A stretch of DNA of 64,000 nt from UBA7662 sp036787895 (lineage in GTDB: Bacteria; Bacteroidota; Bacteroidia; UBA7662): positions 1 to 64,000 of the forward strand of contig DAIQOK010000001.1 of NCBI GenBank assembly GCA_036787895.1. The letters run 5' to 3'. Positions 41,588 to 54,700 of this stretch are shown in pieces. Below the pieces are notes generated by a model, which did not search any database, was not told the origin of the DNA, and worked only from the letters and a program-made list of their open reading frames with translations. Each line of letters starts with the position of its first letter. Positions within the stretch are counted from its first letter, which is position 1. Made by a program: the position numbers and the translations under genes.

Positions 41588-44500
41588 TCATTTTTTGATT
41601 ATAAATTTCCCTGTTCCTAAGTGTTCGTTGGAGATGATTCGGTATTGGTAAAGTCCATCAGAAAGATGACTTAGGTCCATTATTGAATTACTTAGACCAT
41701 TTTCAATGATTTTATCGTGTACAAGTCGGCCTATTTCATCATAAATCAAAACGCGGGTATTCATGCTGGGCTGCTTAAACTCAAAAGTCAGATGACTCGC
41801 TGTTGGGTTAGGATAGATTCTACTTACAAGTGAATTGAGATTTTCAATACTTGTAGCCGATCCAATAGCATGACATGAAGTATCATTAGCGTTATTGTTA
41901 TCATTGGTAAGCAGGGTGAATACGCAAAGGTTATAAGTTCCTGCGACACCAGGCGTCCATGGTGTGCCGAAAGTAAAATCAAGCGAATCGCCAGGTAAAA
42001 TCGTTGCCGAAATAGTATTGGTATTGGTAAACCCTCCAGGATTAACGGTATAAGTAATATCAAAGCCAGAAACAGCTATTGCTCCATAGTTTTTGACCCT
42101 GGCAGTGACCGCTTGTGGAGTAGTTACTACGCTTCCAACTGTAGGACTCATGATACGGCTTACTCCAACATCCGGAAGCTGGGCCCCAACATTAACTACA
42201 ACCGTGTCATTCGCTATACAAACACCATCGTCGATGGTTACAATATAAGTTGTCGTAACTGTTGGAGATACGGTGATAGATAAAGTATTGCCTAGGGCAT
42301 TTCCAGCCAAATCCGTCCAACTAATTACACCCCTACTTACATTTATGCCAGGGTTGAGGTAGCCAATCGATGTTTGATTGGTGGGTGAATGTATCGCCCA
42401 ATCAGAGGCAAGGTTTGAATCCAGTTCGTTTTTGCGATACAGCCCTGGAAAGGATGCAGTGCCTGTAATTGTACCATTCCATGCAGAGACTGGGACACCA
42501 AAGGCCAACGGGAAATCGTTCGAATTATACCTGACAGCATCAATAACTGTAGTACCATTATTGTCATAGAGTACAAAAGCAGCTGGATTGCTAGTTGAAC
42601 TAAAGGTATTATTATTTACGCCCCCGAGGAAGTATAGATTATTACTAATCTGGTTTGTTCCTGATCCTGGCATAATTACAGCTACCTGACCAGAACCAAG
42701 GAGGGCGCCTGTTGGAAAAGTAAAGTCGTACAGTGTAGTGCCAGTCGCAGCTCTGATACGTTTACCTGCCAGTGAAATAGGTGCGTTTGAGGTATTCGTA
42801 ATTTCAAAATAATCGTCATCAGCACTCGTGTTTGGAAGCCAAGTGGGAAAGGTTGCCTGTAATGAACTTGATCCTGAACCTTTGAAGTAGATGATTTCCG
42901 ACCAAAGTAAGCCTCCAAGACCAACATTACCTCCACCGGCTATAGTTGCTGAAAGCGTAGCACTATTTCCTATTATGATGTTCTGGTCAGGGCCAGCATT
43001 AATAGCGAGATACCCGTCTTTGTACCAATAGATGGGGGAGCTTACTGGTGTTGTTTGTGGAACTGAAGCCTCAACATAATAACTTATAGAATCCATAATC
43101 GCGGCAGCTGGGATAGTTCCAGTCCAGAATGAACCGCTCTGCGTCATGCTTAGGGTTTGTACCGGTCCATTGTTTATGTGATATTTTAAGTTCACAGTTG
43201 GTGTAAGTACACTTCTAAGATGAGCCTGAATTGTGCGCGCGGATGGTACACAAGCATTACTGATTCTACTTACTGAGTCGAATACAGGTTCGATGGGCTG
43301 AAAGATCTGCAAGTCATCGATTATGTTAGCTCCAATTGGGTTGCTGTTGTAGTCATACCTAACGTTTGAAAATAAGGTAATATTTACGGTGTCTCCTACA
43401 AATGCATCAAGATTATAAACCAGATTAAGCACATTGGAACTTGCTGCAGCATTAGCAGGGCGGAAATCAGGTGACGAGTAACCATTCGGTGCTATAGCCT
43501 GATTATTTACTAGTACCCTGAAATTGGTACTTAAAGAAGTGCCGGCAAACCTTTGCTGTAAATTAAACGACATTTTTAACCTGGAAAGCGTATCAGCTCG
43601 TATAAGGAAGGTTGCAGTAGATACAAACGATTGGTTGGTATTCATCCAGTTAGTTGCTGTAGGCGCAACCCAATTGTTACCACTAGTTGTTCCACTCATT
43701 ACTAAACTTCCATTGCCTGTTATTGCAAGGTTGTTAGATCCTACTTGGCCTAATACTTCAACTTTTGAGTTAACATCTGCAACGCCGCATACATTTTGAA
43801 GTGCAGCAGATGTCTCAAAGTTGTTACTGTATGGTACCTGGTGTATGGTTAACAAGGAAACTGTAGCAATAGCCTGAGCCGTATCATTAATTTGAATGCC
43901 ATCATTGAGTGCGTTAACCCAAACTTTGACTGAATTCAGACCAACGACGAATGTTGCAGGCGCAGTGAAAGTATACGGGAGCACTGCTCCTGAAGCAATC
44001 GGTGTATTAATTGTTTCAGTTACAGGAGGGTTACTGTTTACCTGAAAGGTGATTTGAGCAGTAGTTACTGTCGAAATACCATTGTTAACGATTTCAACGT
44101 GTAAATTATTTTGAAGTGAACTAAAACAGCCGTTAGCCAAGGGAACTGCTATTCCATTGAGCATATAGGAAAGCACATTCGTCAAGCCCAAATCAACGCT
44201 ACTTGGCGTAAATTCAATTGCCCCTAAATCCGGCGCTGAAGGGTTTCTTGCATTACCAAAAAAATCATCCTGAATGTAAGAAACCGGTATGCCAGCGCCA
44301 TCTAAGGTAGCAGCTTGCGGTTGGTAATTGTTGTTTAGGGAGTCGACAAATAAGGGGTCAACGGATACACTTAGTTGATCATAAGCTCCGGAATTGGCTG
44401 TTTGCCATTGTGCAAGTGTGGTGAAATTGGTACTACCATAGTTACCTATGGCTTGAAGACCGCTCGGCGCATTGATGTAAAAGTTATTCCTCTCAGAGCT

Positions 44501-47500
44501 AATGTTGGAAGCTGTGTTTTCAACAAATATTCCCTGCTTATCACCAGTGCCGGCTTTGGATACATATACATTGTTGTACCTGAAATCAACACCCGAACAG
44601 GTACCCTGAAAATAAACGCCTCTTGAGGCTCCTGCCGTTGCGGTGCCAAAGTCCATTACGATGGTATTGTAGTAGATGTCAGCATTATGCGAGTTGTTAT
44701 ATAAAATTCCGTTGGTTATACCATTCGAGTACAACTTGTATACTAAATTGTTATAAATTCTATTTCTTTTGGTTGGGTCTGGATTATTACTGGTTGCACG
44801 AATACCATACGCCGCCGAAGTATTAGTGGGCGCAGCAGTATGGCTATCATGAATTTCGTTGTTCCTGATAATTGAACCTTGAGCCCCTGTTGCCAAATCA
44901 ATGAAATATGCAGTTGTGATTACACCCGCACGATTAAGGCGATGTAAGTCGTTGAATGCTAACTCTGCCCCGTCAGTATTGAAAAGCGAAATGCCCAGGC
45001 TGTAAAAGTCCCGTATTTCATTTCTCAACACTAAATTGTTAACTGAATTTAAACTATTTGTGTTACCGTTAATTCGGATACCATAGTTACCTCCTGAGAC
45101 TAAGTTTGAATCGATGAGGTTGTAACTGGCACTGCCTGCAGCAGTAGCAGAGGTTAACGACCCTCCTAAAATTAGAGCATTGACAGTAGTTGCGGTAACG
45201 TTATCATTGACTGATATAGTGTTTCGTCTTACAACATTGGAATCAGCACCGTTCATTAGCTGCATGCCAAATATATTCGTTGTGGCAAAATTTCGAATAT
45301 AGAAATCCCGAAAGATGATGTGTTTGGCGCCATTTAATAATACAACAGCATATCGACCACTAACGGGATTTGCCTCAATGGTGTCGTTGTTTCCTTTAAA
45401 AGTAATTGTATTGATTGCGGAGGCACCGGGTATATAATCTATGGTGACAGGCTCGTTAGAAATATTATTTGGAAAGTCTACTTCAAAGACAACGGGTCCA
45501 CTGATGCCAGCACAACTCAGATAGTTGTTTAGTGCACTGAAGGTTGGAAATTGAGCATTTGGGTTTCCCAATGTATACGTGCCTGCGGGTAATGTGAGGC
45601 AGAGAATAATGCTTAAACTGTCATTCGACGGATTTCCATCAGCTAAACCATTAGGTAAGCTAGTCCATATTTTTAATTGAAGTTCATTGGCGTTTGGCAC
45701 GACCAAAGGTGTAGAAAAGGTAAACGTTGCGGTATCTTGAAAGGCTAAACTTCCAGTATAAGCTTGGCTTACTACCGGACTATTTCCTAGTTGATAATGC
45801 ATCATAGCATTAGTAACAGTGTTGGTACCAATATTTACAAATCTAAAACTAACGTTGTTCGGGACATTGGCGCTTATTGTTTGAATTGGCGATAAAATAT
45901 CAAGAGCAAAGAGATTCTCTGCAAAAACCAAAATTTCATGTGCTCCAATATCAGGTGTGGTGGTACTCCGGTTCAAACCATTTATGTCAACCGTAATATA
46001 AGGAATAGGTGTTCCTGCATTATTAAGTGGAGAGTTTGCTAAAGGTGTATTGTCGGTGGATGAAGTAAACACCGGGTCAGCCTGGAAGGAATTAGCATCT
46101 AAGCCGTACGTTGTTGTCCAATTGGCTAAAGTTGCAATCGTAGTGGCCGGCGTGGTTGCAGCCAAATAGGCGAAATAGCTTGAGGATGGGAAATAGAAAT
46201 CATTATGATTGCTTTCCAGCAAATTCGCATCAACAACATATCGCTGTGCGAGATAAAAAGGACTGAAAACAGCAGAGGGGGTAGCGTGAACATTAGCAAT
46301 AGAGATAACATTGTTTTTCAGGATAATCTTATTGAATGCAGGTGCAGCTGTGGTTCCTCCTGAAAAGTAGAATATGCCATTTTGATTTGTACTGGTCGTA
46401 TTTGCAAGCAGCCTGAATGAATTGTGGTAAACTTCTACATAATCTAAGCCACTTGTTGTGCTTCCTGTAAAGTGTATTGCACGTGGTGTGGCATTGCCTG
46501 AACTAGCATTAAACGAATTGTTGTATACACGGTTTGGCGAAGTATTCGAGCCAGAAAAATTGGATAAAAATAAAGCTGTTATTCCAATCCAGCCAGTCAA
46601 TTTGTTGTTCGAAATGGTAAAGTTTTCACAATTGGTGAGATTAATAGCAAAACCTGTGGTGGCGATGGAAGCACCATCATGAGTAAAAATATTTCCATCA
46701 ATCTGAATGACATTCGAATTGCCAACAATGTGAATTGGTGTGAGGTAGGTATTGGTAAAAATGTTGGCGATTATATTCAATCCAGTATTTACTGAACCAG
46801 TTACCGCACTCGAAAAAACACCATAGTAGCCATTGTTGAATTGATTCTGAACTATAAAGCCAGCGTTGGTTCCATTAACATTAACCAATCTGTTGTTGGC
46901 GCTCGAGCTTCCGGCAATGCCGTTAAAAATATTATTGGTGACATTGTAATTACTACAATCTTGCAGACTAATTAAATCCTGAGCGGATGAGGGTGCAATT
47001 AATCTGCTGAAAGTAATATTTTGGATGGCAATGTTATTGATACCTGTCAGGGTTAAAACATTTCCTGCACCGCCATTAGTAAGTATAACATCAGCGGCAT
47101 TGTTAGTCGAGGAACTAATAGATATGCTGTTTGTGGAGTTTCCGTTAACTGTTGAAAGACTAAAGTTGCCAGTATAAGTGCCAGGTGAAAGTAATATTTG
47201 GACATTTCCGCTTATACCTCGACAGTTAATATTGCTAAGGAAGTCGCCAAAGTCATGAAAATTAGTTGAAGTAGCAGGGAGTGAAGTGTTTACTGTGTAT
47301 ATACCATTCATTGATGAAATGAGGGCATTAACTCTAACCCCTGCTGAGGGGACCGTACTAGAACCACAGGTGAGGCGACAACGATAGTAGGTAATTGCGT
47401 TGGATTGCGTCGTTGTAAAAGTTGCGTTAGTTGCGCCTGTAATATCGCTCCAATTTAAACTATCTGGCGAATGCTGCCATTGAAATGATTGACCCGTTCC

Positions 47501-48193
47501 GCCAGTAATCCCACTTAGGCTAAGCGTAAAGTTTTGTTGTAAACATACGGTACTGTTAGTTGTTGTTGCGATTCCTGCCACTGGTGGGTCAGTGCATGGC
47601 CCTGCAGGTTCAAAGGTGATAAATCCGGTATAATAGCGAGGAAAAGTACCCGCTACCACGCCTGTTCCTGAGTAACCAACACTTCCGCCATTAAATTGAG
47701 CATCTCCACACAATAATTGAACGCCTGCAGCTGTAAACGAATTTGGCGTAATTGCAGAAGATCCACTGTATCTAGTATTACCTGGGCCTAAACTTCTTAA
47801 AACCAGTCTATAGCCTGTATTCGCGGGTATAATTAAGTTTAAGTTGGCAAATGGTAAAAGTGTAATACCAGCAACAGTTACTGGTGTAGCAGTTGATGTA
47901 CCTACGAGCGTCCAATCTGAGCCTGTTACATCTGAAATTGATCCATTTAATGAAGTTGCACTAATGTATAATTGCCAAATAGAATTGTTGTCAGCAGTAG
48001 TACAATGATTACCGATTCCAGTAATTGCTATAGGATATGAATTGGTGTTATTGACTACAAATGATATGTTTGCTGGGGCTCCTAATCCATTTGAACCGGT
48101 ATAAGCAGTTCCGGTGGTTGTAATAGTCGACGATTGCGCGTTAACCGACAAGTAAGCTACTAACATGCCGATAAGTAGTAAGTACTGCTTCAT
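41588..48193 (-). CDS. giant secreted beta-helix protein with type A T9SS sorting tail (paralogue 1)
   Basis: The 2,201-residue protein has a signal peptide ending SVNAQ near 20. An Ig-like domain with Cys (about 205-285) precedes a first right-handed beta-helix block (about 294-750), and a second block runs from about 869 to 1323. A jelly-roll-like region (about 1454-1640), an Ig-like domain starting AGPDQ near 1732 and split by an inserted lamin-tail-like domain, and a CARDB-like domain (about 2005-2110) follow. It ends with the type A sorting domain (RIYPNPTASHLTFEF near 2125, and the terminal GKFIIKK). T9SS would cut the tail and attach the protein to the cell surface or release it. Possible roles are adhesion or polysaccharide binding; no catalytic site was recognised. 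Confidence 0.85.
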   Translation of the reverse strand: MKQYLLLIGMLVAYLSVNAQSSTITTTGTAYTGSNGLGAPANISFVVNNTNSYPIAITGIGNHCTTADNNSIWQLYISATSLNGSISDVTGSDWTLVGTSTATPVTVAGITLLPFANLNLIIPANTGYRLVLRSLGPGNTRYSGSSAITPNSFTAAGVQLLCGDAQFNGGSVGYSGTGVVAGTFPRYYTGFITFEPAGPCTDPPVAGIATTTNSTVCLQQNFTLSLSGITGGTGQSFQWQHSPDSLNWSDITGATNATFTTTQSNAITYYRCRLTCGSSTVPSAGVRVNALISSMNGIYTVNTSLPATSTNFHDFGDFLSNINCRGISGNVQILLSPGTYTGNFSLSTVNGNSTNSISISSSTNNAADVILTNGGAGNVLTLTGINNIAIQNITFSRLIAPSSAQDLISLQDCSNYNVTNNIFNGIAGSSSANNRLVNVNGTNAGFIVQNQFNNGYYGVFSSAVTGSVNTGLNIIANIFTNTYLTPIHIVGNSNVIQIDGNIFTHDGASIATTGFAINLTNCENFTISNNKLTGWIGITALFLSNFSGSNTSPNRVYNNSFNASSGNATPRAIHFTGSTTSGLDYVEVYHNSFRLLANTTSTNQNGIFYFSGGTTAAPAFNKIILKNNVISIANVHATPSAVFSPFYLAQRYVVDANLLESNHNDFYFPSSSYFAYLAATTPATTIATLANWTTTYGLDANSFQADPVFTSSTDNTPLANSPLNNAGTPIPYITVDINGLNRSTTTPDIGAHEILVFAENLFALDILSPIQTISANVPNNVSFRFVNIGTNTVTNAMMHYQLGNSPVVSQAYTGSLAFQDTATFTFSTPLVVPNANELQLKIWTSLPNGLADGNPSNDSLSIILCLTLPAGTYTLGNPNAQFPTFSALNNYLSCAGISGPVVFEVDFPNNISNEPVTIDYIPGASAINTITFKGNNDTIEANPVSGRYAVVLLNGAKHIIFRDFYIRNFATTNIFGMQLMNGADSNVVRRNTISVNDNVTATTVNALILGGSLTSATAAGSASYNLIDSNLVSGGNYGIRINGNTNSLNSVNNLVLRNEIRDFYSLGISLFNTDGAELAFNDLHRLNRAGVITTAYFIDLATGAQGSIIRNNEIHDSHTAAPTNTSAAYGIRATSNNPDPTKRNRIYNNLVYKLYSNGITNGILYNNSHNADIYYNTIVMDFGTATAGASRGVYFQGTCSGVDFRYNNVYVSKAGTGDKQGIFVENTASNISSERNNFYINAPSGLQAIGNYGSTNFTTLAQWQTANSGAYDQLSVSVDPLFVDSLNNNYQPQAATLDGAGIPVSYIQDDFFGNARNPSAPDLGAIEFTPSSVDLGLTNVLSYMLNGIAVPLANGCFSSLQNNLHVEIVNNGISTVTTAQITFQVNSNPPVTETINTPIASGAVLPYTFTAPATFVVGLNSVKVWVNALNDGIQINDTAQAIATVSLLTIHQVPYSNNFETSAALQNVCGVADVNSKVEVLGQVGSNNLAITGNGSLVMSGTTSGNNWVAPTATNWMNTNQSFVSTATFLIRADTLSRLKMSFNLQQRFAGTSLSTNFRVLVNNQAIAPNGYSSPDFRPANAAASSNVLNLVYNLDAFVGDTVNITLFSNVRYDYNSNPIGANIIDDLQIFQPIEPVFDSVSRISNACVPSARTIQAHLRSVLTPTVNLKYHINNGPVQTLSMTQSGSFWTGTIPAAAIMDSISYYVEASVPQTTPVSSPIYWYKDGYLAINAGPDQNIIIGNSATLSATIAGGGNVGLGGLLWSEIIYFKGSGSSSLQATFPTWLPNTSADDDYFEITNTSNAPISLAGKRIRAATGTTLYDFTFPTGALLGSGQVAVIMPGSGTNQISNNLYFLGGVNNNTFSSTSNPAAFVLYDNNGTTVIDAVRYNSNDFPLAFGVPVSAWNGTITGTASFPGLYRKNELDSNLASDWAIHSPTNQTSIGYLNPGINVSRGVISWTDLAGNALGNTLSITVSPTVTTTYIVTIDDGVCIANDTVVVNVGAQLPDVGVSRIMSPTVGSVVTTPQAVTARVKNYGAIAVSGFDITYTVNPGGFTNTNTISATILPGDSLDFTFGTPWTPGVAGTYNLCVFTLLTNDNNNANDTSCHAIGSATSIENLNSLVSRIYPNPTASHLTFEFKQPSMNTRVLIYDEIGRLVHDKIIENGLSNSIMDLSHLSDGLYQYRIISNEHLGTGKFIIKK

Positions 48194-48709
48194 ATTGAAT
48201 TTTCTGTTGGTTTTTGAATGCTGAAGTTATAATTATTGATCTAATAGTGTTAAAGTTACGTAGAATTGAAATTTACTTTCGTGAACTGGTGTACTTTAAT
48301 TAATAATTAACCTAGTTGCACAAATGAAGGCCAATCCAAAATTAGCTACCTTAAAAGCTGCATGATTGTCAACAACTTGGAAGGTGGTATTTGATGTAAA
48401 ATTGTCGGTTCGTTCGTTTCAAATAAAAAGTATAAACAACAAAAAGAATTATTCTGGTTGTCGTGTTCTGATAATCAGACTCAATATAGATTTAGCTACC
48501 TAATCAAACGGTGTCAACGACAATCTTCAGAGCAAGATAGTCCAGATGTATCCAAATCTTCAACAAAAAATAGCTTTTTGTTGAGAGGTGAGACAGTTTC
48601 GGCCATTTTATGAAAGCCCCACATTTTTAATTAGTTCTTCAATCATATTGTTACTAATTTAATCAAAAAACCAGTCAAGTTTTTTAATCATTTAGGAACA
48701 ATGAATCAG
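48194..48709. other. AT-rich gap between the two giant paralogues
   Basis: No open frame with coding character. It should hold the promoter of the first paralogue; a -7-like TAAATTTC occurs on the minus strand at 48275-48268, without a clear -33 element. A weak A/T-rich hairpin lies at 48665-48685. Confidence 0.5.
48665..48685 (-). terminator. weak terminator hairpin after the second giant gene
   Basis: Seven-base arms AAAAAAC and GTTTTTT around a seven-base loop, 25 bases beyond the stop codon. The stem is almost all A-T, so termination may be inefficient. Confidence 0.4.
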
Positions 48710-51700
48710 CTATCTACTAATCACAAAGCGAATAATTGATTGTCGGCCGGATTTCTCTATCACTCGAAGTAGATATATGCCAGGATTAAATTTAGTCAAT
48801 AGAACCTCATGCGTAGAGTCTAGGTCATTTGGGCCAATTTCCGCTTCATAAACCAAATTGCCGGTTATACTTGTAATCAAAACTTTCAGGTCCTCAGTAA
48901 ATGGACTAAATGCCAGATATACTTTGTCATGGGAAGGATTTGGATAAACGGTAACCTGAAGTTTTGATTGGGAGTAATTTTCATCGACACTTGTCACATT
49001 AGAAATAGAGGTCGATTGGCAAAGTTGGTTGTTCGTTGGATTGGGATCAACGGGGTTGGTTACCGTGGCGCAGATATTATAACCTCCTGAGGTTGGGTTC
49101 CAAAGTTGTGGGAAGTTAATGAGTATTGAGTCGCCTACAGTTAATGTACCTGAAACAGTCTGACTACCAATGACTATACCATTTGCAGTAATTTGAAGCG
49201 TGTATCCGGAAGCCGGTTGATCCCCATCATTGTGAACTACAACACTTAAATTTAAAGGTGAGCTGATAGTCAAAAATCCTGAGGCCGGTTCTGAGATTCT
49301 TTTTATCGTGAGATCGGGATTGTTAAATGGCGCTAAGAAGACAACAACTGTATCACGTTTTACACAGCCCAAGCTGCTGGCTGTGGCTACATAGGCCGTT
49401 GTTCGCGTTGGAGCCACTATCAAGGTGTCACTAAACCCTATATTCAAATTACTTCCTGCGATACTCCAACTAATATTGTCTGGAAAACGATAGCCTAATC
49501 TGCCATTAAATTGTCTTGTATTGGCTTGAATTAATGGTAGATTACCGCCAAAGCCTGCGTTTGGACCGGTTTCAATCATCATATTACCGTCGTAAAAAAA
49601 GGTCGGGTTTATAGCTAAATAGTTGGTGAAGCCCATCGAAGCACCATTCACCGATACAACCAGCCCATAGGTTGAGCCTGCAGGGATAGGTAATGGAGGA
49701 ATAATGAATGTCGTCAATGGTAAGGCGCCACTGGGTCCGTTAGCAACCACGGTAATCGGAAAATTGGAAAGATGTTCCGTCCAAATTGGAGCTACCACAT
49801 TCACCGGGCCGCTGGTAATTGGCGATGTTTTGTACCAGACAGATACATGGGCAGTTGAGCCAATAGTCCCGTAGATTCTGGTAGTAATCGTATCCAGTAT
49901 AATATTTTTTAAGGCCTGGACATTCATAGAAATTGCCCCATTATTTACACCTAAGCCTCCTGATAATATGGCTGGAAGACTGCCGGTTAAAAACACGCCG
50001 GTGGAACTTGCTATGAGCGTTGCGGAATTACCTATCGTGATTGTTTGGTCTTGGCCTGCATTAATCGTGAGGGGAGATTCTATAAAGCTATTTGTCAAAC
50101 TGCTATCGGTATTGCCTGCAATATCTGTGGCAATAATCCGGTAAGTGACGGAGGTATTAACTGCCTGAGCAGGTAGTGTCACGCTCCAACGTGAATTGCC
50201 TGATCGATTCATTGGGATAAAATTGGGTGTGCCATTGTTTAAACGATAGCTCAGGTTAACTGATGACAAGGGCAAAAGCGTATCCAACACAGCTGAAATA
50301 AGTTTAGGGCTGGGCTGGCAGCTGTTTTGAACTTGCGTAATACTATCAAATCCTATGGTTACCGGCTGGCGAAGTAGGATGTTGTCAATCAGTACCGCCT
50401 GTGGGTTCACATCAAATTCGTTATATCTTACACTGGCCTGAAATGTTATTTTTATTGTATCACCAACATCGCCACTAAGGTCATATTTCAATGGTAAGCT
50501 AAGCGCACTGGCAGCCAAATTTGCCGGGCGTAAGGTGGCTGTTGTCTGCCCAATGGCAATTCTCTCCACATCATTTATCAATAATCTGAAATTATTGGCC
50601 GATGCTGCAGAACGAAATAGCTGACGTAGATTAAAGGTGAGCTCTAAACGTTGAAGCGTGTCAGCTCTAACATAAATATTAATGTTACTCAGATGGTGAG
50701 GATTGATGGTCCACCAATTATTGATTAGTGGTGCAGTCCAAGGGAGCCCTGTGGTACTTCCCAGCATGGCAAGACTGAAGTTGCCATTTAGAGGAATGTT
50801 GGTGCCAACATTTCCAAGTACAGTTACTCGGGCGCTGTCGCCGGTTGTATTACATAACGAATAGGGGAGTTGTCCATTTTCAAAGTCAAAACTTGCAGCT
50901 ACATTCAGGATTGTCAGCTGATAGTTGTTGAAATAAAACCACAAGCTATCGTTCGCTGTAAATTGATCACCGTCTTGTACAAGCCAAATGACTAGCGTAT
51001 CCAAGCCATTTCTTAATTGCATGGGGGAGGAGAAGGTGTAGTCTACTACACCAGCTGATTGAATATTTCCAGCAATGGTATCGGCAACCATTGGGTTGGA
51101 ATTCAGTTTATAAAATACGGGGACATTTGTAACCGTAGCACTCCCAACATTGTTAACCCTAATTCTTACGATGGATTGCAGGCTACTTATGCAGCCATTT
51201 CCAGGATGACTTAAAAGACTAGCCATTCTCATATCAATACCTGGTGGTGAAAACTCTATCGCACCAATATCAGGAGTTGTTGACCGGTTATTTCCATAAA
51301 AGTCAGTTTGTATCCCTTGTATGGGCAATGCCGCAGCATTCAAAATTACATTTCGAGGGGTTAAATCGCCCTGTATCAAACTTTGGAAGTTAGGAAATGC
51401 CGCAATACTGTTTTGGTCATAGCTTGATCCTGCCGCTGCCTGCCAATTGGCTAAGTTGACAAAACCGTTCGCCCCAAAATGTACCACTTCCACAATACCT
51501 GTTGACGAATTTGCATATAAGTTGTTATGATTGGAGCTGAAAATTGTAGTATCTCTTTCTAGATAAATGGCTTGTTTTTCACCTGTACCACCTTTTGTAA
51601 CAGAGATATTATTATTCAATATGTTAATGCTTCTGCACCAGGCTTGCATATAAATACCGCGTGCAGCACCCGAACTTGATAAAATATCGTCGAGAGAAAT

Positions 51701-54700
51701 AGTGTTAAAGAAAATGTCTAGATTGTCTGCGTTATTTAATAATATACCAACTTGGTTTCCTGTACCTTGGAAGTTATAAATCAAATTATTGTATAGCCTA
51801 TTTCTTTTGGGTAAGTTACCGTTATTGCCAACTAGAATGCCTTGAGCAGCGGAGTTTAGCGCTGAGGCTGAGCCGTGACTATTATGAATACGATTGTTGC
51901 GAACCACAATTCCTTGGTTATTTGACTCCAGGTTTATCCCTTGGAAGGTGGTGGTTGTAGTTCGGTTTGGGCGGCTAATATCATTGTTTTCAAGTATCCC
52001 TGAGTCAATGTTGCTGATATAAATGCCACTATTGTAAAAATTGATAATCTGATTATTTTTGATAACAATATTTTCGCTGTAGGTAGTCGGACTTCCAAAA
52101 AGACGAATTCCATGTCCTGCACCTAAGATCAAATTGGAGTCAATTACCAGCCTGTTAAAATTGGTTGACGTAGCCATTGATTGCGATCCTGATGCCAGGA
52201 TACCGTTAAAGCTGGTTGCAATTGAGGTGTTAACCAACCTCAAGTCAATGACATTGTGAATGATCCTTATATCATCGGCATTCAGGAGATAGATACCGTG
52301 TCCGACAGTAGTATTGGAGGTTTGTAAAACAAAATCTCGTATGATGATATTATTGGTTCCTTGAACATCAATTATGGCGCGATCCACATTGGTGGAGTTA
52401 TATCGAACAGTGTCACCCTGACCATTTAAGGTAATGGTGTTGATCATACTTGTACCAGGTATCCCACTGAAGGCTAACTTCCCTCCGGTGTATAAGTTAT
52501 TTGGGAATTCAAAATTAATTGTGACAGGACCATAGACACCGCTGCAATTGAGAAAGCTAATAAAATCAACAACAGAAGGAAAGGTACTTGTAGGACTGCC
52601 TACAGTATAAGTGCCTCCGGGAAGAGCTACACAATAAGTCGCTTTTAAACTATCATTTGAAATATTGGCATCTGGAAGGCCATTTGGTTGGGAGCTCCAA
52701 ACAGCTAATGATTGATAACCAATCGGACTGCCAACGGGGAAAGGTGTACTAAATGTATAACTTAAGACCATACCTGGAGCTAATTGGCCTGTCCAAGTTT
52801 CTGTTACAATAGTCATATTGGCATAACGATAATTCAATTGAAGACTTGTAATTACGTTAGTTCCCCCGTTTAAATAGCGTACTCTAACTTGCTGGCTGGA
52901 ATTTGGGATTAGCCGTATGAGTGGTGTGTCAATTGCCACCGCAATCATACTATTTACAATAGTCTGAATTTCAAAGGCACCAATATCTGGAGTAGTACTA
53001 CTTCGACTATTGCCAACTACATCGGTGCTTATTCCAGCAATTGGTAATGCAACGTTATTCAGAGGAGAGTTGATTAAAGGCATCAAATTGTTACCACTTA
53101 CACTCGAAAAAAGCGGATCCCCAATCTGGCTATTCAAGTCATTGGAAGTTAAGTTTTGCCAATTGGCCAAGGAAGAAATGCTGAGCTGAGGATTGAGTTG
53201 CTCTGCGAAACCCCCTGGATTAGGGAAATCGAAGTGATTGTGGTTGGAAAGAAAAACGGAATCTAAGTAGTATTCACTCGAAAAATAAAAAACTCGATAA
53301 TTTGCTGGTAGGCTACCAGACGGCGCAGTACTTATTGCTTTTATTACATTGTTGAAAAATCGTATTCCATTGCAAGTAGGTGAAGTGGTGGCACCTCCAA
53401 AAACATGAATAGTTCCACTTGTCGCTGTAGAGGTACTTGCTGTTTTTACCAGGATAGAATTATAAGCAATGAAGACAAAATCCGACATTGTACCAGTTCC
53501 AACGGCTGAAAGTCTGATAGCATTCGGATTTAACCCTGAAAAATCACCTGCAATTACATTATTTATTATCCTATTAGGAGCCAATGAATCTCCGGTAAAG
53601 TCATTGAGTTGAATTCCCATTGAGCCTATATTCCCAAGAATCTGATTTTCAGATATTGTAAGTAAGCTGCCAGCACCAACCTGAATTCCAACGCCAGATA
53701 CACCTGTAGGAATCGAATTAGTTAGTGTATTGTTAATAATTGTGCTTGAGATGTTTGTTCCGATTATATTAATGCCTACATCGGTATAATTATTAATCGA
53801 ATTGTCGGCACATAATAAATTGGAGTTCATTCCATTTAAGCCAGTGGTGGCGTACAAACCAAAATGACCATTATTGAAAGTATTGGCTCGGACTATCGTA
53901 TTGCTAGATCCGATGATGTGAACCAAACGATTTGCTGATGATGCTATACCTGAAAATCCTTGAAAAGTACAGCCCGTTATAGTTACGGAGTTTGTATTGG
54001 TGAGTTGTAACAGATCTTGGGCGATAGTAGGAGCGCCACTACGCACAAGTACCAGGTTGGATATCACGACATTAATGACCTGATTAAGCACCAGTAAGTT
54101 GGAAGTTCCGGCATTAGACAACGTTATATTTGACGAGTTGGAAGTTATGGTAAGGGTGCTGCCGGAATTCGAACTAAAACTATTGAGTACAAAACTCCCA
54201 GTTTCGCTTTGCATCAGCGTTAGCGTAACATTTCCGTTTATGCCACCACAAACTATTTGATTAAAAGCAGTTTGAAGATCTGGGAAATCTGCACCTATGC
54301 CGCCAATGGTGTAATTTGGATTGCTTAATGCAGTACAAAAGCTGGTCATGATTGTATCATTCGACCTGACTTGGTCCAATCCAGCCCCATTCACATTGGA
54401 GATCCAAACTTTTAGATTGAAATTGGGTGTGCCGGGAACATTTAAGAGCATGTTAAACTGGAAGTTAGTATGGTTTCCGGAAGTCAGGTTGCCGGTCCAG
54501 TTTTCAGTGATTATGTTGCCGTTGTTAATCTGGTAGTTCAAAGTCAATGAACTGATCAAATTAGAAGCAACATTTCCAAATGTCACACTAACAGGTAATT
54601 GTGTATTAGGGTATGCCTGATTGATAGGTGAGACAATACTAAGTAAGGCAGCATCTGTCCCGGATGGAAGCGTAAAAAAAATCCGAACATTGGGTCTTCT

